From contig DASUII010000169.1 in assembly GCA_036279835.1 (NCBI GenBank), positions 1-19,026 of the forward strand: a stretch of DNA of 19,026 bases. Reading direction: 5' to 3'. The notes beneath the pieces were generated by a model. That model made no database searches and was not told the origin of the DNA. It saw only the letters and a list, made by a program, of their open reading frames with translations. Within the stretch, counting starts at the first letter, position 1; every line of letters begins with the position of its first letter. Both the position numbers and the translations under genes were made by a program. Positions 12,001-18,700 of the stretch are shown here, piece after piece. The stretch is from GCA-003244245 sp036279835. Lineage in GTDB: Bacteria > Actinomycetota > Actinomycetes > Mycobacteriales > Pseudonocardiaceae.

Positions 12001-15000
12001 GAACAGCACCGCCCTGATCATCCGACCGGAACCAAGATCGAGTTCGGATCGCGCTGCGGTGGCCGCCGCTACCATGGCGGCTTGCTGCTGCGGCTCCGCG
12101 AGCCCAGACAGGTCGTGGCATACGAGCATCCCGCTCGGGACGGCAGGACCGACCTGCTGCCACCACTGACCGTCTACCTGCTCGAATCGCAGCTGGAGCG
12201 CATCGTGGCGGACCACGACCGCCTCGACTGCCGTTCGCAGCGCGTTCTCGTCAAGCTCCTCGGCCAACTCCACCAGCACGGACATCGTGAAGTGCCGCAG
12301 CGCTCCGTACGTGCTGAAGAACCAGCGTTGGACGGGGGTCAGCGGGGCGGGGCCGACGGGTAGGAGCTGCTCGACCGGGGCGTCCAGGGCACCGACCAGC
12401 GGGGCCAGGGCGGCAATGGTCTGGTGCAGGAAGATGTCCTTCGAGCTGAGCTGCAGGCCCACCTGGCGGGCGCGGGAGACCACCTGGATGCTCAGGATGG
12501 AGTCCCCGCCGAGCTCGAAGAAGTTGTCGTGCAGCCCGATCCGCTCCGCCCCCGTCACCTGAGCCCAGATGTCGGCGAGCCGGCGTTCGGTGGCGGTGCG
12601 CGGGGCGACGTAGCCGGCGGTCAGCGCGGGGCGGTAGTCGGGGGTCGGCAGGGCGTGCCGGTCGATCTTCCCGCTGGATGTCAAGGGCAGTGCGGGCAGG
12701 ACGGTCACAGCCGAGGGCAGCATGTAGTCGGGCAGCAGGTGACCGGCGTGCTCCCGCAGCGCCTCAATCGTCGGGGCGCCGGCCGATCCGGCCGCAACCA
12801 GGTAGGCCAGCAGGTACGGGCGCCCGTCGTGGCTGGCGAGGGTCACCGCCGCCTGAGCGACGTCCGGGTGGGTGAGCAGGACTGACTCCACCTCGCCCAG
12901 TTCGATGCGATATCCACGGATCTTGACCTGCTCATCGGCCCGGCCCATGAACTCCAACTGCCCGGCTGCGCTCCAGCGCACCAGGTCCCCGCTGCGATAC
13001 ATCCGCATGCCCGGCCCGCCGAAGGGATTGGCCACGAACCGCGCCGCGGTCAGCCCCGGCCGACCCAGGTAACCGCGGGCCAACCCGACGCCGGCGATGT
13101 AGAGCTCGCCGGCCACGCCCACCGGAACCGGCTGTAGCTGCTGGTCGAGCACGTAGACCTGGGTGTTGGCGATCGGAGTCCCGATCGGCACCGGCGCACT
13201 AGGCACCGGCTCCCGGGCGGTCAACCGCCGGCTCCAGGCCGCCACCACCGTGGACTCGGTGGGTCCGTAGGCGTTGATCATCGTGCGGTCCGGGGCCCAG
13301 CGCGCCACCAATTCGGCGGGGCATGCCTCCCCGCCCACGATCAGGTACCGGAAGGCCGGCAACTCGCCGGCTACCGGCGGTGGCAGGGTGGCCAGTGCCG
13401 CCGGGGGGATCAGGGCATGGCTGACGCGCTGACCCGTGAGGACGTCGACCAGCTGCTCTGCCAGCAATCGACCCGGCGGGGGCACCACCAACGCCGCCCC
13501 TGCCGGCAGTGCCAGACACAACTCCAACACCGAGGCGTCGAAGCTCGGCGAGGAGAAGTGCAACACCCGATCCCCCGGCTGCACCCCGAAATGCTCGGTC
13601 AGGGCTGCGGCGAAACTGGCCAACCCGGCGTGGGTCACCACCACCGCCTTGGGCCGCCCAGTCGAGCCTGAGGTGTAGATCACGTAAGCCGGGTGGGACA
13701 ACAGCAACGGCGCCGCACGGTGGGCGTCGTCCACCGGGGCTCCGTCGATCGGGGCGCCGTCCGCCGCGGTTGCCTCAGTCGGCGTCAGTTGCACCTGCCA
13801 GCCCGGATCGTCCAGCACCACCATCTCGGCGTCGCACCGCAGCCGGCCCACGTACTCGGCATGAGTCAACACCACCACCGGATCGGTGTCGGTGAGCATG
13901 AAGTCGATTCGTTCACCGGGAAGGTCCGGATCGACGGGCACGAAGGCCGCCCCGGCGGTGGCGACGGCCAGCTGGGCCACCACGTTGTCGACCGAGCGGG
14001 GCAGCACCACGGCCACGATCCGCTCCGGACGCGCCCCTCGGGCGATCAGCACCCGCGCAAGGCGATTCACCCGCTGCGCCAGCTGGCGATAGCTCAGTAC
14101 CCCAGCGCCCGGTACCCCAGCGGCCAGTACCTCAGCCTCGAAGATCACCGCCGGTGCCTGCGGAGTTCGGACCACCGCTGCGGCGAACACCTCCGGCAAC
14201 GTCGCCGGCGGCACTGCCCGCCCGGTGTCGTTCCACTCGACAAGAACCCGATGCCGCTCCTGCACCGGGAGCAGCGGTAGCCGCCCCACCTGCTGGCTCG
14301 GATCGGCCGCCACTCCGGCGAGAAGCACGGACAGCTGGTCCACCATGCGTCCGACGGTGAGGCGATCGAACAGATCGGTGTTGTAGGTCAACGCCCCACG
14401 CAGCTCGCCGGCCACGACCTGGAACTCGCACGTGATGTCGAAGTTGGCGGTATGTCCGGACAGGTCGACGGTCTCCACGCACAGCTCGGTGAACGCAGGC
14501 GGGGTCCGCTGCGCGTCGTGCAGCAGCACCATGACGTCGAAAAGCGGGTTACGACTGACGTCCCGCTCGGCGTGCACCGCGTCGACCAGTCGCTCGAAGG
14601 GCACCTCCTGGTGAGCGAAGGCGTCCAGCGCGGTGTGCCGGACAGTCCCGAGGAACTCGGTGAAGGTGTGCGTCCGGTCGACGGGGGTGCGCAGTACCAG
14701 GGTGTTGACGAAGAACCCGATCAGCCGTTCCAGCTCCGACCGGTTGCGGCCGGAGACGACCGTACCGACGGCAATGTCATCCTGACCGGACCAGCGATGC
14801 AGCAGCACCTTGCAAGCGGCCAGCAGCACCGTGAACAGGGTCGTGTCCTGGGCACGGGCGAGCTCGCCGAGCTGAGCAGCGACCTCGGTGGACACCACGA
14901 ACTCCTGCACCGCGCCCGTGGAGGTGCGCACCTGCGGCCGCGGCCGATCGGTCGGCAACTCCAGCGGGGATATCCCCGATAACTGCCGAGTCCAGTAGTC

Positions 15001-15735
15001 GAGCTCGCCCTTCAACGCCGGCCCGGACAGCCGGTTGCGCTGCCAGCTGGCGAAATCGGCGTACTGCACCGGTAGCGTGGGCAGCTCCGGCTCCCGTCCC
15101 TGCGTGGCGGCGGCGTACAGCGCGCCCAACTCCTCGACCAGCACACCCATCGAGGCGCCATCGGTGACGATGTGGTGTGCGGTGAGCAGCAGAACATGCT
15201 CATCGTCGGCGACGCGGAACAGCAACGCCCGGAACAGCGGCCCTGTCCGCAGGTCGAAGGGGTGGCCATATTCCGCAGCTAGTGCGGCGTCGAGCTCCTC
15301 GCCCGTCGCACCGGCCAGCTCGACCACCGGCACTGCCAGGTCGACCGCGGGGTGCACGACCTGCATGCCCTTGCCGTCCACCTCGTCGAAGGTGGTCCGC
15401 AGCGACTCGTGCCGAGCCACCAGGTCCCGCAATGCGGCAGTTAACGCCGGCGCCTGCAGCGCGCCCCGCAGGCGCAGCGCGAGCCCGCTGTTGTACTCCG
15501 ATCCCGCTGTCTGATCGCCCGCCGTCTGGGCGCCCCCCGCTTGGAACTGGCTCAAGAACCACAGCCGCTGCTGCGAGAAGGACAACGGCAACGGGTCGGT
15601 CCGGTCGGCCACAGGAATCGGGTCGGACTGTGTCGACTGGCCGGCCAGTCGACGGCGCAACACCTCCTGCAAATGGGCAGGCAGGGCAGCTATCCGGCCT
15701 CTTGTTGATGAAGAACTGTCTCTGGTGGACGGCAT
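1..15735 (-). CDS. Giant NRPS subunit, 5' part: C-A-PCP-E-C-A-PCP-E*-C-A-PCP-C-A-PCP
   Basis: This four-module NRPS subunit is open for 5,245 codons from ATG 15735 to the left edge, where it exits inside the fourth PCP. Spot translation at the start, in all four modules and at the edge gives the same frame, so no frameshift is seen. Order by residue: N-terminal segment 1-48; module 1 C 49-490, A 496-1029, PCP Ser 1079, E 1128-1588; module 2 C 1600-2060, A to about 2566, PCP Ser 2618, E 2666-3150; module 3 C 3152-3612, A to about 4132, PCP Ser 4179; module 4 C 4235-4680, A to about 5188, PCP Ser 5234. C subtypes match the chirality pattern: LCL first, DCL after each E domain, LCL after module 3. 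The ATG is chosen for its ribosome binding site and because residue 49 onward is a complete C-domain start. The enzyme should assemble four residues of a peptide on phosphopantetheine arms in the cytosol. It is partial at the 3' end. Confidence 0.97.
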   Translation of the reverse strand, partial: MPSTRDSSSSTRGRIAALPAHLQEVLRRRLAGQSTQSDPIPVADRTDPLPLSFSQQRLWFLSQFQAGGAQTAGDQTAGSEYNSGLALRLRGALQAPALTAALRDLVARHESLRTTFDEVDGKGMQVVHPAVDLAVPVVELAGATGEELDAALAAEYGHPFDLRTGPLFRALLFRVADDEHVLLLTAHHIVTDGASMGVLVEELGALYAAATQGREPELPTLPVQYADFASWQRNRLSGPALKGELDYWTRQLSGISPLELPTDRPRPQVRTSTGAVQEFVVSTEVAAQLGELARAQDTTLFTVLLAACKVLLHRWSGQDDIAVGTVVSGRNRSELERLIGFFVNTLVLRTPVDRTHTFTEFLGTVRHTALDAFAHQEVPFERLVDAVHAERDVSRNPLFDVMVLLHDAQRTPPAFTELCVETVDLSGHTANFDITCEFQVVAGELRGALTYNTDLFDRLTVGRMVDQLSVLLAGVAADPSQQVGRLPLLPVQERHRVLVEWNDTGRAVPPATLPEVFAAAVVRTPQAPAVIFEAEVLAAGVPGAGVLSYRQLAQRVNRLARVLIARGARPERIVAVVLPRSVDNVVAQLAVATAGAAFVPVDPDLPGERIDFMLTDTDPVVVLTHAEYVGRLRCDAEMVVLDDPGWQVQLTPTEATAADGAPIDGAPVDDAHRAAPLLLSHPAYVIYTSGSTGRPKAVVVTHAGLASFAAALTEHFGVQPGDRVLHFSSPSFDASVLELCLALPAGAALVVPPPGRLLAEQLVDVLTGQRVSHALIPPAALATLPPPVAGELPAFRYLIVGGEACPAELVARWAPDRTMINAYGPTESTVVAAWSRRLTAREPVPSAPVPIGTPIANTQVYVLDQQLQPVPVGVAGELYIAGVGLARGYLGRPGLTAARFVANPFGGPGMRMYRSGDLVRWSAAGQLEFMGRADEQVKIRGYRIELGEVESVLLTHPDVAQAAVTLASHDGRPYLLAYLVAAGSAGAPTIEALREHAGHLLPDYMLPSAVTVLPALPLTSSGKIDRHALPTPDYRPALTAGYVAPRTATERRLADIWAQVTGAERIGLHDNFFELGGDSILSIQVVSRARQVGLQLSSKDIFLHQTIAALAPLVGALDAPVEQLLPVGPAPLTPVQRWFFSTYGALRHFTMSVLVELAEELDENALRTAVEAVVVRHDALQLRFEQVDGQWWQQVGPAVPSGMLVCHDLSGLAEPQQQAAMVAAATAARSELDLGSGRMIRAVLFKHGGGQRARLFLSAHHLVVDSVSWRILLDDLDTAYRQALAGSEVALEPPGTAATTWAHRLAEHVRSGALDGALEYWTQVSREAQVNLPVDRAGVHTAGSTRQVTVRLSRAQTDALLHRVPGVYRTQINDVLLSALGRVLSKWTRCERVLIALEGHGREEILDGVDLSRTVGWFTTQFPLALTVPAGSDWRSVLTSVKEQLRAVPHRGLSYGALRYLSREDSPAAALHSDPRPQVCFNYHGQWVTTHRDAAAAAGGLYRAQRDSIGADLAPDQPAPHLVDVSGQVSNGELELTWLYSRQVHDNATVRQLAEDMIKALGEIVDHCAQPGVGGRTPSDFPLARLDQAGVDRLVGDGRSVQDIYPLTPLQAGILFHSLIDTGSAVYVDQARLLLDGVSDPRALGAAWQRVADRTPALRTAVVWDGFDKPLQVVHRHVDVPTSYYDWRDLSDVDRELARVLSEDRAAGVDLTSPPLLRLSIATLSDDQVLLVWTAHHVMLDGWSLAQVFTEVREQYAAIVHARTPELVVRRPFRDYVQWLGEQDERQAEEHWRRVLAGFAAPTSLPYDRQSLEAHSAESIETVRVGLSAEESQRLQLAAKRGGLTLNTVVHGAWAVLLSRYSREPDVLFGTTVSGRSADLPDVESMVGMLINTVPTRVRIPGGPVQPGQGPEAGNVLSWLRDLQAAEIESRRFDFVSLAQVQAWSDLPAGVNLFDSMVVFENYPFEAPPEGEPGLRIREVHARDTTNFPLSLRAYLDGQLGFQLGYDPRLFDTATVTSMAQRLRLLLTGIADEPQQPVSGLPWMAVEEWHRVLVEWNDTGSEVPTSSVLELFEAQVSRTPEAIAVRCGDESLSYAELNQRADRLAQVLIGRGVGVERFVALMVPRSVDMVVALWAVWKTGAAYLPIDPDYPAERIAFMLSDTRPVLVVTTCEVESGLPETDDAVPRLRLDDAEIVAVLAGTVPMGSGDGDLTHADRVPPLSGSHAAYVIYTSGSTGRPKGVMIQHASLVNFLDSMAELFHLDGTTRMLAVTTIVFDIAALELYLPLVCGAAVIVAEKEVVSDPAALVRLVADSGATIMQATPSLWHTIVSAHPEGVRGLRMLVGGEALPPALAATMRDLAVDVTNLYGPTETTIWSTAARLDARPGAPTIGRPIWNTQAYVLDAGLRPVPVGVPGELYLAGHGCARGYLRRPGLTAERFVANPFGAPGARMYRTGDVVRWNAGGELEYLGRSDHQVKIRGFRIELGEIEAALLRRTDVGEAVVVAQESEGGHQRLVGYLVPDGPTAPGSADLRSWLKRSVPDYMVPSAFVVLDKLPLNSNGKLDRRALPAPDALPELESGYRAPSTAIEQELARVWAEVLKVERVGVEDNFFALGGDSILSIQIVSRARQAGVQMMFKDVFRHQTIAELAAAVQPEPASELAEPDVVVGPAPLTPIQQWFFTTHGPLTHFNQSVVVELAEDLDEDALSTAVHALMAHHQALRLRFCTASSVSAAGIDITEGPWCQDVAPTESAEVFDRRDLSDLDDEGRRATIAEAARSAQSGLDIASGPVLRAVLFHCGPGHRPQLFIAVHQLVVDGVSWRILLADLQDAYQQARSAPRVAPAERASTPLVQLRPTGIPFTQWAHRLSAHVQAGGLDGDLAYWAEVSHGALPDLPVTRDGANTAESSQTVSVRLSRDDTDALLHRVPRVYSTNINDVLLSALGRVLSRWTGRDQVLVAVAGDGREELLDGVDLSRTVGCFTCQFPMALAVPAAGWGEILRSVKEQLRAIPHQGLSFGALRYLSPASSAARVLRDGAQPQICLNYHDQGDDAAGSSGLYHPLHGSLAPDHAPASVRAYLLDVTSVFENGELELNWTYSVNVHDEATVAALAAEMAQALREIVAHCSRPEAGGRTPSDYPLTRLDQQQVDRVVGDGHNVEDLYPLTPLQAGMVFHSLLDTGSHAYVGQIRLRLSGVSDAAALGIAWQRVVDRTPLLRSSVIWEGVDEPLQVVHREVELPIAYHDWAGLSDVERNGELARVAAQDRAAGADLTAPSLLRLVIARLPDDEVLLVWTTHHVVLDGWSMAAVFAEVCEQYAAVVDGRQPVLVDRRPFRDYLQWMAEQDGGQAEEHWRAVLSGFDSRTSLPYDRQPHEAHRSASSDLVGVELEADESVLLHLMAKRNGLTVNTILQGAWALLLSRYSRERDVVFGTTVSGRPAELAGVESMVGMFINTMPTRVLIDAGQDVMSWLRQLQAGQIESRPFDFVSLAQLQAWSNLPAGESLFDSMLVFENYPFDSASVAEAGLQVREVQALDTTNFPLSLRVQLGDRLGLHLAFDPHLFDAATVTAMAQRLQMLLAAMAADPDQPLSALPWMSAHERHQVLVEWNGTIGDEPSLTLVEAFEAQVRRTPGLVAVSHGDDHLSYAELNARANQLARHIVEHGGAPERFVALALPRSLDMIVAILAVLKSGAAYLPLDPSLPVERIRHVLSDADPVLLLAAGEVVAGAPGVNAGVPLLVMDSVAELVARQPTGDLTDVERHGHVSPAAAAYAIYTSGSTGTPKGVVVTHHNVVRLFSATRHWFGFNERDVWTLFHSYAFDVSVFEMWGALLHGGRLVVVPFAVSRSPEEFLRLLAAEQVTVLSQTPSAFYPLLRAEGEHPQLGARLNLRYVIFAGEALDLWRLSPWYERHSDSAAVLVNMYGITETTVHTTYLALDAVTVAEAAASLVGVGIPDLRVYVLDAGLRPVPPGVIGEIYVGGAAVTRGYLNRPGLTAGRFLADPFGAPGTRMYRSGDLARWNIRGGLEFLGRADHQVKIRGFRIELGEIEAALAGHPDVAQAAVITREATRTETDGSDRQRLVAYLVATESITPTTAELRTFLGELLPDYMVPAAFVVLDALPLNANGKLDRRALPAPEWGGDTEGYVAPRTEVEAVMARIWAEVLGVERVGVGDNFFELGGDSILSIRVASRLRAAFDVEMSPRAVFTHSTIAELAAAIPAGSAGGVPVITVVSRDGELALSFAQQRLWFLHQFDPDSSEYLTRVGLRLRGELDLDALSAAFTRLVARHESLRTTFGQVRGRGVQVVHQPSAVPVPVLDLSGLTLPERDAELKRVLAAESSRSFELARGPLMRVRLVRLEAQEHALIVVLHHIITDGWSMGVLIEELSVLYRAAVCQEVADLPPLPVQYADFAAWQRAALSGPVLDEGLAYWRGQLQGLAPLELPTDRPRPAVQTTRGAVHEFVVPVEVTTRLKELGQQRDSTLFITLVAACQLLFSRWSGQDDIAVGTVTSGRERAELEGLIGFFVNTLVLRSRVDNARTFTQFLDSVKVTVLDAFGHQQVPFERVVDELAPVRDTSRTPLFQVMIVMQNAVKAHTANEALVLPGLHVDALEMPVVSTSFDVTVEFQESGGGLYGALTYNTDLFDRVTVERLVGNLLVLLGGVAADPSGLVSDLPLLTAGEIRELVVGWNDTVWEVPGVGLVELFGAQVRRAPDAVAVVGDGVSWSYAELEVRANRLAHRLIRLGVGVEHRVGVLMERSAGLVVGELAVVKAGGAYLPVDLRAPVERMRSVLVQAGVSVLLTDRVWEAVAGSVHGGQVVVVDVDSLVAESGFDPGVVVDPEQLAYVMYTSGSTGVPKGVAVRHRDVVALAFDRCFGGGGHERVLLHSPAAFDASTYELWVPLLRGGQVVVAPPGEVDVEVLRRMITRYGVTGLFLTTALFRLVAQNSAECFAGVREVWTGGEIVPAAALRLVLAACPGVVVVDVYGPTETTTFASSYRMMAVESVPGVVPIGRPLDNMRVYVLDRWLRPVPVGVLGELYIAGAGLARGYLGRAGLTAARFVADPFGPAGGRMYRTGDVARWTPDGELVFVGRVDHQVKIRGFRIELGEIEAVLAGHSDVGEVVVIAREDQPGTKRLVAYLVPSAGTAPTPAQLRSHAGEVLPDYMVPAVFVVLDELPLGPTGKLDRTALPAPDLQPVSEYIAPRTETEAVLAQVWVEVLGVERVGVEDNFFELGGDSILSIQVMSRLR
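3166..3210 (-). repeat. Near-identical PCP segment, copy in module 3
   Basis: Partner of 1-45, identical at 3166-3178 and 3186-3210. The adjacent carrier domains of modules 3 and 4 share this block although module 4 has a different overall base skew. Confidence 0.75.
5194..5293 (-). repeat. Near-identical C-domain segment, copy in module 3
   Basis: By my hand alignment 91 of 100 bases match 9841-9940 in the C domain of module 2, and the final 40 bases differ at one position. It encodes the part of the DCL condensation domain around FDFVSLAQLQAW to VFENYPF. It marks recent duplication or gene conversion between these two domains. Confidence 0.8.
6290..7740 (-). other. Epimerization domain, module 2 (probably inactive)
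   Basis: The domain is recognisably an E domain: PLTPIQQWFF start, HFNQSV, VSWRILLADL, and the end GGRTPSDYPL. However, several signatures are broken. HHxxxDG reads HQLVVDG (Gln codon 7299). EGHGRE reads AGDGRE (Ala codon 6855, Asp 6849). SRTVGWFT reads SRTVGCFT (Cys codon 6798). FNYxGQ reads LNYHDQ (around 6609-6594). In characterised E domains the second His and the Glu of EGHGRE carry out the proton exchange, so loss of both predicts no epimerization. The frame is open and the length is normal, about 11 residues longer between the His and Glu sites than in module 1. It is therefore a conserved-fold, dead-catalyst domain, not a pseudogene fragment. Confidence 0.88.
7846..7911 (-). repeat. 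Near-identical PCP segment, copy in module 2
   Basis: It matches 12463-12528 with three mismatches in 66 bases. It covers the carrier-protein core around the phosphopantetheine serine. One of the three differences changes the usual FFE to FFA here. Confidence 0.8.
9841..9940 (-). repeat. Near-identical C-domain segment, copy in module 2
   Basis: Partner of 5194-5293 (about 91 of 100 bases identical, one mismatch in the last 40). It encodes FDFVSLAQVQAW to VFENYPF of the module 2 condensation domain. Confidence 0.8.
10975..12360 (-). other. Epimerization domain, module 1 (intact)
   Basis: This full-length E domain converts the PCP-bound L-residue to an L/D mixture, from which the downstream DCL domain takes the D form. 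The HHxxxDxxSW, EGHGRE, SRTVGWFT and FNYxGQ signatures are all present, and the domain ends in PGVGGRTPSDFPLARL. His 1261 and Glu 1398 are 137 residues apart, close to the spacing of the catalytic pair described in the tyrocidine synthetase TycA E domain. The only departure is Ser for Gly in HHLVVDS. It is a useful within-gene control for the degenerate second E domain. Confidence 0.93.
12463..12528 (-). repeat. Near-identical PCP segment, copy in module 1
   Basis: Partner of 7846-7911 (63 of 66 bases identical). Both copies precede an E domain, so the PCP-E block may have been duplicated as a unit. Confidence 0.8.
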
Positions 15736-15750
15736 GACGATCTCCTCACC
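15736..15750 (-). promoter_or_regulatory. Ribosome binding site of the second NRPS gene, overlapping the upstream stop
   Basis: On the coding strand the junction reads GGTGAGGAGATCGTC followed by ATG. The upstream TGA (15748-15746) lies within a GAGGAG Shine-Dalgarno sequence (15747-15742), six bases before the start. The stop/SD overlap argues for co-transcription and translational coupling of the two NRPS subunits. There is no room for a separate promoter, and no terminator is visible between them. Confidence 0.85.
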
Positions 15751-18700
15751 TTCCGTCGTTGCCGTCACCGAAGGCAACCCGTTCTAGTTCACTGAGGATT
15801 GCGTCTTCGACCATCTCCGCGAGCGCCGAGACGCTGCGAGCGGTCAGGACATCTCGCGGCGTCAGGGCGATGTCGAATGCCGCCTTGATCCGGGTGATGA
15901 TGAGTAGGCTGCGGACGGAGTCGCCGCCGAGTTCGAAGAAGTTGTCCTCGACGCCGACCTTGTCCACGCCGAGCACCTCGGCCCAGGTCTGAGCCAGCAC
16001 ACGTTCGGTGTCGGTGCGAGGTGCGATGTAATCGCTTCCAGCCGGGTCAGCCGCAGTAGACGCGGGCAGGGCGCGGCGGTCGAGCTTGCCGTTGAGGGTC
16101 AAAGGCCACTCGTCCAGCGCGACCAACGCCGAGGGCAGCATGTAGTCGGGCAGCGAGCCGGCGAGCAGCTCATACAGCTCACCTGGCTCTGCTGCCCGGC
16201 CACCCGCTGAGACTGTGTAGCCGACAAGCCGGGTGGAGCCGGAACTGTCCTTTCGCGCGATCACCACGGCCTCGTCCACGTCCGGGTGCCGGCGCAGAGC
16301 GGCTTCGATCTCACCCGGCTCGACGCGGAACCCGCGGATCTTCACCTGCTCGTCGACCCGCCCGGAGAACTGCAACTCGCCGCCGGCGGTCCAGCGCACC
16401 AGGTCTCCGGTCCGGTATATCCGGCTGCCGGGGGGCCCAAAGGGGTTGGCCACGAACCGCTCCGCGGTCAGCCCGGGACGGTTCAGGTATCCCCGCGCCA
16501 GCCCTGCACCGGCGATGTAAAGCTCACCAGCAACGCCCACCGGGACCGGCCGCAGCGCCCCGTCGAGCACGTAGGTGCAGGTGTTGGCGATCGGCCGGCC
16601 GATCGGCGGGACGACTCCCGGGGCAAGTGCCTGACTCCAGGTCGCCACGACCGTGGACTCGGTCGGCCCGTAGGCGTTGATCATCCGCCGGCCTGGTGCC
16701 CATCGGGTCACCAGCTCCGCGGCGCAGGTGTCCCCGCCGACGATCACCGTGCTGAACTCCGGCAACCCGGTCGCCGCGATCTCCTCGGGCACGGTGGCTA
16801 GCGCAACGGGCGGGATGAGGGCGTGGGTCACGCGGTGCCGCCCGAGCACCTCGGCCAGCTGCTCGCCCAGCAGCGGGCCCGGTGGTGGCACCACCAGCGC
16901 TGCACCGGCGGGAAGCGACATGCATAGCTCGAGCACCGAGGCGTCGAAACTGGGTGAGGAGAACTGCAGCACCCGGTCATCCGGGCCGACCTGGAAATGC
17001 TCAGCCTCGGCGGCGGCGAAGCCTGCCAGCCCGGCGTGGGAGACCACCACACCCTTGGGCTGACCGGTGGAGCCGGAGGTGTAGATGACATAGGCCGGAT
17101 GCGCCGTCAACAGCGGCGATGCGCGGTCGGCGTCGGTCAGGGCCCGGTCGACCATGGTCGCCGCCGCAGCCACCGTGGCCGGTGCGTCGAGAATCAGCAT
17201 CGGCGCCTCGGCGACCGCAGGCAGCTCGGCCGCCACCTCGGCCAGGGTCAGTACCAGCACCGGGCGCGAATCGGCGAGCATGAACGCGATCCGCTCGGCC
17301 GGGTAGGCCGGGTCGATCGGCAAGAACGCCGCCCCCGCCTTAGTCACGGCCAGCTGCGCCACCACGATCTCCACCGAGCGGGGCAACCCCAGGGCCACGA
17401 TCCGCTCAGGGCCCGCCCCGTGGGCGATCAGCAGCCGGGCCAACTGGTTCGCCCGCGTGTCCAGCTCCGCGAAGCTGACCATCCCGCCCTCGAAAATGAC
17501 CGCCGGGGCGTCCGGTGTCCGCGCGACCGCCGCCTGCACCAGCTCGGGCAGCACCACCGCCGGCGCGTCTCTATGGGTGTCGTTCCACTCCACCAACACC
17601 CGATCGCGCTCGGTCTCGGTCAGGATGTCGATGTCGCCAAAGCGAATGGCGGGATCGGCGATCAGCAACATCAACACTCGAAGAAAATGCGCGGCCATTC
17701 GCTCGATCGTTGCGGCATCGAATGCGCTGGGGTCGTAACCGAAGTCGACGGACAGTCGCCGACCCGGGGACACCACGACACTGAGCGGGTAGTTGGTGGT
17801 CTCCACGGCTTGCAGTTCGCGAATCTGCAGGCCGTGGGTGGCGGCAGCCTCATCGTTGATCGGGTAGTTCTCGAACACCACGATGCTGTCGAACAGGTGG
17901 TCCCCGCCAGGCAGGTCGCTCCCGGTCTGAACCTGGGCCAAGGACATGAACCCGAACCGCCGGGATTCGGCCTGGGCGGCCTGCAACTCCTGCAGCCACT
18001 CGACCGCCCCGGCTTCCCCGCTCAGGCAGACACGTACCGGCAGGGTGTTGATGAAGATGCCGGTAATGTCGTCCACGCCCGCTAGCTCTGCTGGCCGGCC
18101 GGACACAGTTGCTCCGAAACACACGTCATGCTCGCTGCTGTAGCGCGACAGCAGCAAAGCCCACAGTCCCTGCATGATGGTGTTGAGAGTGAGATGGTGG
18201 CGTTTGGCGAACTCGGTCAGTCGACTGGAGTCCACTTCGTTCAGCCCAGTGGACAACGAGTGCGACGAGCTACTGGTGTGCGCCTGGGCCGGTGCCCGGT
18301 CGTAGGGCAGCGGCGTCCGGCACTCGAAGCCCGCCAGGACCCGCCGCCAGTATTCCGCCGCCTCGACCTGATCCTGCCCGCCGAGCCACTGCAGGTAGTC
18401 CCGGAAGGGGCGCCGGTGGGGGGGTTCGAAGGTGGTGTCGTGGTGTTGTAATGCGGCGTGGCAGGCGAAGACGTCGGAGAGTACTTGGAAGACGCTCCAG
18501 CCGTCGAGGAGGACGTGGTGGAAGGTCCAGACCACGTGGACTTCGGTGGTTGACAGTTGGGCCAGGTGCACTCGCAGTAGCGGGGGTTGGGTGAGGTCGA
18601 ATCCCTGGGCGCGGTCAGCGGTGAGTAGCTGCTGCACTTCGCGGTTGCGGTCGGTGCTGGGTAGCTGTTGCCAGTCGTGGTATCGCAGGGGTAGCTCAAC

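Larger units (their letters stand above)
10975..15591 (-). other. NRPS module 1 of gene 2: C(LCL)-A-PCP-E (active-looking)
   Basis: The C domain starts LPLSFSQQRLWFLSQF and has HHIVTDG at residues 187-192. It is LCL type, as expected after an upstream module without an E domain. The A domain pocket reads DALLIGAVVK, identical to the preceding module. Core motifs are intact except that the A3 loop is YTSGSTGRPKA, with alanine at 13647 for the usual glycine. A10 is SSGKID, lysine at 12669. The PCP serine is at 12501 in FFELGGDSI. The E domain has PLTPVQRWFF, HHLVVDSVSW (His 11958/11955), LEGHGREE (Glu 11544), TVGWFT and FNYHGQ. The catalytic His and Glu are both present, so this module should load residue X and hand it on as D-X. 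Confidence 0.92.

Noticed and set aside
10885..12363. A 492-codon open frame on the plus strand
   Set aside because: It is antisense to the module 1 E domain and the start of the next C domain. It has no recognisable domain, and the minus-strand frame has clear E-domain motifs throughout.
1..15735. Possible frameshift or stop splitting the large NRPS gene
   Set aside because: Translations checked at the start, in each module and at the left edge all fall in one frame, with domain motifs in the expected order and spacing. No in-frame stop was found.
16997..18085. A 362-codon open frame on the plus strand
   Set aside because: It is antisense to the A and C domains of the upstream subunit. The composition is typical of a GC-rich shadow frame, and the true frame on the minus strand is continuous.
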